Origin: Druceiella hillmani
Taxonomy: Eukaryota > Arthropoda > Insecta > Lepidoptera > Hepialidae
DNA: 64,000 nucleotides
Direction of reading: 5' to 3'
Assembly: GCA_039881145.1 (NCBI GenBank)
Contig: JAYKKI010000032.1
Span: forward strand, 11,399,501-11,463,500
Shown here piece by piece: positions 61,531 through 64,000 of this stretch (positions are counted from its first letter, which is position 1; each line of letters begins with the position of its first letter). Under the pieces are notes generated by a model. The model made no database searches, had not been told where the DNA came from, and saw nothing but the letters and a program-made list of their open reading frames with translations. The position numbers and the translations under genes are program-made.

Positions 61531-63449
61531 AAATTATAAAAGGGACATCTATCCTTGAAGTATTTACAAAACAAAATATTTAAATATTTACGGAAACATA
61601 AAAACGGTAATAGAAAATAAATAAATTGTATTTGGAATAGTTGTCGCATGTCATACGGGAGTACCTAAAAGAAAATTGGTTATTTTATGCTAGTGGATTC
61701 TGTCAGATCTGGAGTAATATATAGGCTGTGTTTTATTGCAATAAAATATATTTACTAAGAAAAAATATAATTTTACACTTATTTTAATAAAAGGAGTTAT
61801 ATTGATTAATCCTAAAATAATACTTAATTTAAAAATATTTTCTAAAAGTTATCACGCGAACTAATTCGTTGGCATAGCTAATTCATATATAAGAGCTAAA
61901 TTATTTTTTATTAATATAACTACAACATTCATTTCTAAATATGAATCATTTTAGATAAATAAACGAATAATAATATATTATATATACCTTAAAATTTAGA
62001 AGAATATGAATGAATTTAATCTGACCAACTTTATTTCATATTTAGTCATGCTTACCCTTTTCATCGATAAGAGCAATTATTGAATCAAGTAAAAAGATAT
62101 GACAATTTTCCTGTAATTTTTCACATTTCTGTTCCTAAAGTCCAACAACATATTTTTTATACATACAATTTTATTTTCCATACGAAATTTTTATAGGTTT
62201 TCCCGCGTAACGATCTCTATTTAGGCAATATGTTTTCAAATTTAACCCGAAAATATTTTGATATCAATAGCTGTGTATATTTTAATCTCGTATCTGCCAA
62301 CTCTTTAGTTTTAATGTTCGAAGTTCTTAACTCTTACTAAAATCATCAAACGACTTATCTATAATAAATGCTTTAAATTTAATGGTGTCTTTATTTCTAT
62401 TTTTACGAATAATGTAGGTTTTCATTTGAGATTATTTCGCCATGATTATCCTCACGCAACCTTTCAGCAAAATTAATATATTATTTTACTTTAACAGAGA
62501 GCTACCGACTATTTTACTATCAATCAATTTCCTTCATAATTAATCTTTATTAAAGATTTAGCTAAAATTTTAACACTCGAGGAAAAGCATAGGCGGTATA
62601 TTATTTACGTTGTTTGAATTAAATTAACTTGACGATAAAGATAATAAATGACAGCTTATGATTTTAAAATTAAAATATGCGCCTTATTGCATAACACTAA
62701 CTTGTTGTTATTAAAATCGACTCAATGAAAAATTAATTTACTTTTCCGCAACATAATACAATATCTCTTTTTCTGTATGGTAATCTTCGTCATATATTTT
62801 AGTAATACTGCATATAATAATTAAAATTGATGATGAAACTAAAAGTTTATACGATGTGTTATTAATTGTAAAAATTTTCATGAAACTATAAATAGTTCTA
62901 TACTTATATACTGGATCAAACAATAAAATAACCGAAAGCTATTTAAAAAAGTTGATGTTAATTTGTATTAAGTTTGCATGTCGTTATAGGCATTCCTTCA
63001 AACCAATTAGTTTTAAAGGTTGTATATTTAAATCCTAATGAATGTACGTGAAGGCTACGCAACATTTAAACTTAAGATTATTACAGCCAGTGGCGTTTCT
63101 ATCACAAGGACTGTTGGGCTCCGCCCTCTCATTTAAATGTCAAAAAATACTATTTCCATCTTTTCATCCACCCATATTATATCCTCGCACATCTAGGTAT
63201 AATTTTACCTACTTAATTCGAAAATTTATAATTTGAAGTTTATATTCCTTACCATAAAAATGTGTACCTAAACATGAATATTAACTTGTAAACAATACCA
63301 GACTTTGCGCAACGAAACGCCATATATTTGGGTTTTACTTACGTACCTATGTCTCCATATTGTTGCGGGCTAAAGTCATGTTATGCTAGCCTGCACACAA
63401 AATATTTAAAAAATAATAGTCTTGACCATCCTTGACGTCTTCAAAATTT
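61531..63449. other. AT-rich DNA, nothing firm
   Basis: No gene was recognised. A small GC-richer patch at 63080-63130 (CCAGTGGCGTTTC...GGGCTCCGCCCTC) resembles transposon end sequences but cannot be assigned. Confidence 0.4.
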
Positions 63450-63818
63450 ATGCATCCGGTACATCTTCGGCCTCAGAAAATAAGATCATGTCACTTCAGC
63501 AACAGGTCACTTCTCAAATGGCTGAAGATCCGTGATTGACGCCAACTTCACGTACTTGCACTTCTTTTAAATATATTAAAAAATCCTCAGAGTCCAAGTT
63601 ATCTTACTGGCAATTTTAAACATTTGTCTGCTCACGATCTTGGGCTACGATTTGAAAGTTCACTCACCCTACTTATTTCTAAACATACATCTACCACTTA
63701 CGAAAAATCCTTCACTGTCCAAGTAGCAAAAATTTGGAATCACTTGGATCCTGACATAAGGAAAATCACGTCCCAAAACATTTTCAAAGATCGAGTGAAA
63801 AAGTCCTGCTTCTCCTGA
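63450..63818 (+). pseudogene. LINE reverse transcriptase C-terminal remnant
   Basis: The + strand frame ending at 63818 reads like the C-terminal end of the ORF2 protein of a non-LTR retrotransposon (CR1/Jockey-like group): an LLKWLKIRD segment, then PSYLTGNFK, then TTYEKSFTVQVAKIWNHL followed by DPDIRK and a final FKDRVKK. Known family pattern: an SF-V-A-LWN-LP-IR-FK tail after the polymerase domain. The polymerase motifs themselves are absent, and a TGA at 63537-63539 interrupts the frame, so it is a 5'-truncated, inactive copy. The DNA after 63818 may be its 3' untranslated region. Confidence 0.7.
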
Positions 63819-64000
63819 AATCTTTTCCTTTGTGCCCTTGTCCTTTCCTGTCTTTCCTATCCCAAATCATATCAATAGTATGTATTACTTATACTTTTGA
63901 ATTTTTATTATTTTTTTTTTGTCTAATGTATTATAAAGAATTTTCGAATGATGAAAATCTCTTACTTTTTTGCTCATCTGGCAATAAGTCCGCCATGTGT
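63819..64000. other. Possible LINE 3' untranslated region
   Basis: Pyrimidine-rich sequence directly after the LINE stop codon, then AT-rich DNA with a long T run. The true element end is not visible. Confidence 0.3.

Noticed and set aside
63076..63135. CCAGTGGCGT...GGGCTCCGCCCTC patch resembling a DNA transposon end
   Set aside because: Only one end-like motif is visible, with no matching inverted repeat or target duplication found nearby.

Overview
The window is about 64 kb of very AT-rich eukaryotic DNA with no intact protein-coding gene. The longest uninterrupted reading frame is 145 codons, and none resembles a complete known protein. The setting looks like an arthropod, most likely an insect: strong AT bias, many (AT)n and (CA)n runs, Helitron, LINE and tRNA-derived SINE remnants, and an interspersed repeat of a type I associate with insect genomes. 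The order cannot be fixed from the sequence. The whole window could lie inside one long intron or intergenic region.

Positions 1 to about 49150 are a head-to-tail array of diverged, nested direct repeats, all in the same orientation. Major unit starts share a block beginning near 1, 15666, 27541, 35176, 41589 and, truncated, 48871. Copies 4 and 5 are closest to each other. Within a unit the usual order is: a long AT-rich block with a conserved 149-nt candidate exon, an (AT)n run always at the same homologous place, variable middle blocks, a conserved splice-like core, then a block leading into the next unit. The array began before position 1.

Two conserved elements stand out. The first is a core present nine times: a pyrimidine tract followed by CAG immediately joined to GTAAGT. 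This is the layout of a recursive (zero-length exon) splice site; all nine keep GTAAGT and eight keep the AG. The second is a 149-nt block of constant length in all five major units. Four copies are bounded by TTTGTTTCAG and GTGAGT, and one frame is open through nearly the whole block. Both point along the + strand, so the array may be transcribed and spliced left to right. This is inference from sequence only.

Mobile DNA has inserted at different times, and the sister repeat copies preserve empty sites. Examples are a 414-bp non-autonomous Helitron in copy 2 (5' TC, 3' hairpin plus CTAG, inserted between A and T), and short elements with 11-12 bp target duplications that carry a hammerhead-ribozyme-like fold. 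Positions 49150-64000 are single-copy AT-rich DNA with a full palindromic copy of that hammerhead element, a 377-bp foldback, a CA/CG alternating tract, a SINE and a LINE 3' coding remnant.
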